A DNA stretch of 44,440 nucleotides from an uncultured Terriglobales bacterium (GTDB lineage: Bacteria; Acidobacteriota; Terriglobia; Terriglobales; Acidobacteriaceae), in NCBI GenBank assembly GCA_955652395.1, contig CATPBJ010000176.1, positions 1 to 44,440 on the forward strand, given 5' to 3'. Below are positions 42,824 through 44,440 of the stretch, piece by piece. How positions within the stretch are numbered: the first letter of the stretch is position 1; each line of letters begins with the position of its first letter. Position numbers and translations under genes: made by a program. The notes under the pieces are model-generated. The model had not been told where the DNA came from. It saw only the letters and a list, made by a program, of their open reading frames with translations, and did not search any database.

Positions 42824-43210
42824 ATGAACCGACGATACTGCCTCACCTTAGACCTGAAAAACGATCCCTCGCTGATTGCCGAGTACAAGCGCTATCACCA
42901 GAAAATCTGGCCGGAGATTTCGCAAAGTATAAGAGAGTCCGGGATCGAGGACATGGAAATCTATCTCCTCGGTACGCGCATGTTCATGATCATGGAAGTG
43001 AACGAGCGTTTCTCCTTTGAGGCAAAGGCGCAGGCAGACCGCCAGAATCCAAGAGTTCAGGAATGGGAGGAACTCATGTGGCGGTTCCAGCAATCGCTCC
43101 CCGAGGCAAAACCGGGCGAGAAATGGTTGCCCATGGACAGAATTTTCAGACTGGGGCCTGAGGTGTCGGGCAATGCTTCGCGTGGCCTAAACGACCGCAG
43201 CGGTTCATGA
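42824..43210 (+). CDS. L-fucose/L-rhamnose mutarotase family protein
   Basis: A 128-residue protein of the RhaM/FucU-like mutarotase family (DUF718): RYCLTLDLKNDPSLIAEYKR, HQKIWPEISQSIRESGIEDM and MFMIMEVNERFSFEAKA match the small alpha/beta-barrel fold. It interconverts the alpha and beta anomers of the sugar, speeding entry to the dehydrogenase. The canonical core ends at FRLGPE; the last ~15 residues are an extra tail. It is the last gene of the fucose locus, intact, 79 bases after the second fucosidase. L-fucose rather than L-rhamnose is inferred from the neighbours. Confidence 0.85.
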   Translation: MNRRYCLTLDLKNDPSLIAEYKRYHQKIWPEISQSIRESGIEDMEIYLLGTRMFMIMEVNERFSFEAKAQADRQNPRVQEWEELMWRFQQSLPEAKPGEKWLPMDRIFRLGPEVSGNASRGLNDRSGS

Positions 43211-43515
43211 CTCAGCCAGGCGTTCCGCCAGGAAATCCCAGATACTCCTCCCTCCGCTTGCCGGTCTTGGGGGAGGTTGGAAGACCCGCATGCCCGGGCG
43301 GACCGCCTTAATAGCTCAACGGATAATGGGCACAGTGCGCCTAAACGAGTCCGGGCGTAGAGGCGCGAAGGGGTGCAAGAAGGGAGCCTGTGGGCGGAAG
43401 CCAAAATCGGAGCGGAGCCACCCGAGGCTCCGAAGAATCCAAAAACGCCAGGTGGACTACTGGCCGTGCGTGAAGAGGTCTGGTGGCGGAAGCCAGCCTT
43501 TGAAAGGCGTGTTCA
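43206..43515 (+). ncRNA. Candidate structured RNA, unassigned (HEARO/omega-like possible)
   Basis: This gene-free stretch of 310 bases is unusually rich in short perfect stems. They are GGTCTT/AAGACC (43263-43286), GCGCCT/AGGCGC (43337-43366), GGC-GGAA-GCC (43393-43402), CGGAGCC-ACCCGA-GGCTCCG (43413-43432), GCCAG/CTGGC (43447-43464), TGGC-GGAA-GCCA (43484-43495) and GCCTT-TGA-AAGGC (43496-43508). The two GGAA loops are GNRA tetraloops only if read on the plus strand. It opens at ATGA and closes at GTTCA; I recall these as the ends of HEARO/IscB-associated RNA elements, which I could not verify. No endonuclease ORF is nearby. A group II intron fragment or a chance set of stems are alternatives. 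Confidence 0.5.
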
Positions 43516-43524
43516 GGGAAGGAA

Positions 43525-43695
43525 TTAGGCGGCGGCGATTGCTGCGGATGCGCGGTCTTCTGCTTCCCGCATCTTCTTCTCGAGTCGAATCCTAAGTTGT
43601 TCTAACTGCAAGTCTTCGCTACGGCGTTCGTAAGTAATCGACTCCGCTTTGACTTCATAAGGTGTCCACCTGTTGGATTGGCTGGTCGAGTCCAT
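43525..43695 (-). CDS. Small hypothetical protein
   Basis: A 56-residue protein MDSTSQSNRWTPYEVKAESI followed by a charged, helical QLRIRLEKKMREAEDR segment and an Ala-rich end. The composition is consistent with a small coiled-coil or DNA-binding-like helix; it has no recognised family. ATG at 43695 follows a GGGGG run. It lies between the RNA-like region and the glycosyltransferase, which runs in the opposite direction. Confidence 0.55.
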   Translation of the reverse strand: MDSTSQSNRWTPYEVKAESITYERRSEDLQLEQLRIRLEKKMREAEDRASAAIAAA

Positions 43696-43883
43696 AAAAC
43701 CCCCGCATGATTGAGGAACGACCGCCAGTATACCCGCCTGATCGGGCACATACAAGCCACTGTGGCGGCAACGGCGGCAACTCTGACACTACTGAATCAG
43801 GGAGTTGTGGGTAGTGTGGTCCCTCAGGCGGCACCTGCAATCCCTCAGTCTTCACCTATAATTAAGGTCTTATAGAAAGCAGT

Positions 43884-44440
43884 ATGAGAAGCGCCTCTCC
43901 CATTCGCATTCGCTACTCCATCGTCGTCCCGTTCTACAACGAACAGGAAAACGTCTCTCCACTCTACATGAAACTGACGGAAGTGATGGATGCGCTCGGC
44001 GAGCCCTACGAACTTGTTTTTGTCGATGACGGCAGCCGGGACAATACGTTCAAAGTTCTCAGTGACATTTACGAACACGACCGTTGCGTAAATCTGGTGC
44101 GGCTGCGCAGAAATTTCGGACAGACCGCGGGGCTCAAAGCGGGGTTCGATTTCGCGCACGGCGATGTCATTATCTCCATGGACGGAGATTTGCAACACGA
44201 CCCGGAAGAGATTCCGCGCTTCCTGGAAAAGATTGAGGAAGGGTACGATCTGGTGAGCGGGTGGCGACACGAGCGACGCGATCACTGGCTCATGCGCCAG
44301 ATTCCCAGCCGCGTGGCGAACTGGATGATGGCCAAGCTCTCGGGCATCGAGCTGCACGATTTCGGGACCACGTTCAAGGCCTACCGCCGCGAAATTATTC
44401 AGGAAATTCAACTCTACGGCGAACTGCACCGGTTCATCCC
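43884..44440 (+). CDS. GT2-family glycosyltransferase, truncated by the window edge
   Basis: The first 185 codons of a cytoplasmic-facing family 2 glycosyltransferase: IRYSIVVPFYNEQENVSPLY, ELVFVDDGSRDNT (nucleotide-sugar Asp-Asp), NFGQTAGLKAGFDFAHGDVI, SMDGDLQHDPEEIP (DxD metal site) and DLVSGWRHERRDHW. This is the DPM1/ArnC-like layout that transfers a sugar to polyprenyl phosphate; membrane helices expected at the carboxy end would lie beyond the window. The ATG at 43884 lacks a strong ribosome site. It is divergent from the small hypothetical gene, with about 190 bases between. Confidence 0.88.
   Translation, partial: MRSASPIRIRYSIVVPFYNEQENVSPLYMKLTEVMDALGEPYELVFVDDGSRDNTFKVLSDIYEHDRCVNLVRLRRNFGQTAGLKAGFDFAHGDVIISMDGDLQHDPEEIPRFLEKIEEGYDLVSGWRHERRDHWLMRQIPSRVANWMMAKLSGIELHDFGTTFKAYRREIIQEIQLYGELHRFI

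Noticed and set aside
43310-43345. tRNA-like words (TAGCTCAACGGATA) in the RNA-like region
   Set aside because: There is no T-arm GTTC motif, no acceptor pairing and no anticodon stem of the right size; only the D-arm resembles a tRNA.
1-44440. CRISPR arrays, rRNA or prophage structural genes
   Set aside because: None seen: no regularly spaced repeats of 25-40 bases, no rRNA-like sequence, and no capsid, portal or tail proteins.

Overview
The window is about 44 kb of GC-rich, densely coding bacterial DNA that looks like an Acidobacteriota chromosome (soil type, Terriglobia/Koribacter-like). The indicators are a VWFA-related protein of the type described for Acidobacteria (21102-22091), a FecR/DUF6600-type Trp-rich secreted protein (28636-31047), a GH97 glycosidase, EmrAB-TolC, a DUF4105 protein, and a DUF5372-DUF6788-recombinase cassette. 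The phylum assignment is inference from gene content; no rRNA or tRNA gene is present.

Layout. (1) 1-4709 is a nest of insertions. A fumarylacetoacetate-hydrolase-family gene (minus) is broken by a group II intron (minus, running off the left edge), and the intron's reverse transcriptase gene is itself split by a 2,968-bp serine-recombinase element. A 9-bp direct repeat (CACCGTCGG) bounds that element, and removing the element restores one continuous RT frame. (2) 4866-10914 holds housekeeping and stress genes: an M24 peptidase-like protein with substituted metal ligands, MsrB, a bactofilin, an ABC-F ATPase interrupted by an in-frame amber codon, a NUDIX hydrolase and a cytidylate-kinase-like protein. 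(3) 10940-15315 is a tolC-emrA-emrB efflux operon (minus). (4) 15522-19959 has an outer-membrane barrel, a DUF4105 membrane protein, a glutamate dehydrogenase homologue lacking a key lysine, and a MATE transporter. (5) 19974-24733 (minus) groups eutB-eutC, a yeast-type cytosine deaminase, a VWFA protein and adenosine deaminase: enzymes that release ammonia, next to glutamate dehydrogenase. (6) 24859-31047 has a decayed gene, a GH97 glycosidase, small membrane proteins and the FecR/DUF6600 protein. (7) 31294-33953 is an NtrC-type response regulator and its membrane histidine kinase. (8) 34411-43210 (plus) is an L-fucose utilisation locus: two SDR dehydrogenases, an N-terminally truncated GH1, a zinc alcohol dehydrogenase, a FucP-type symporter, two GH29 alpha-L-fucosidases (both frameshifted) and an L-fucose/L-rhamnose mutarotase. 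(9) 43206-43515 is a gene-free, stem-rich stretch that may be a structured RNA. A small hypothetical gene and the start of a GT2 glycosyltransferase follow.

How the genes fit together. The fucose locus encodes uptake (FucP), anomer equilibration (mutarotase), oxidation of the free sugar (SDR2) and oxidation of a downstream keto-deoxy acid (SDR1), i.e. a non-phosphorylative route. The lactonase, dehydratase and final cleavage enzyme are not in the window. The glycosidases that would liberate fucose are all damaged while the intracellular genes are intact. This is either real decay towards scavenging free sugar or a set of sequencing indels.

The best candidates for something new are the structured-RNA region at 43.2-43.5 kb, the site-specific recombinase cassette in the RT gene, the lysine-less glutamate dehydrogenase, and the selective damage to the fucosidases.
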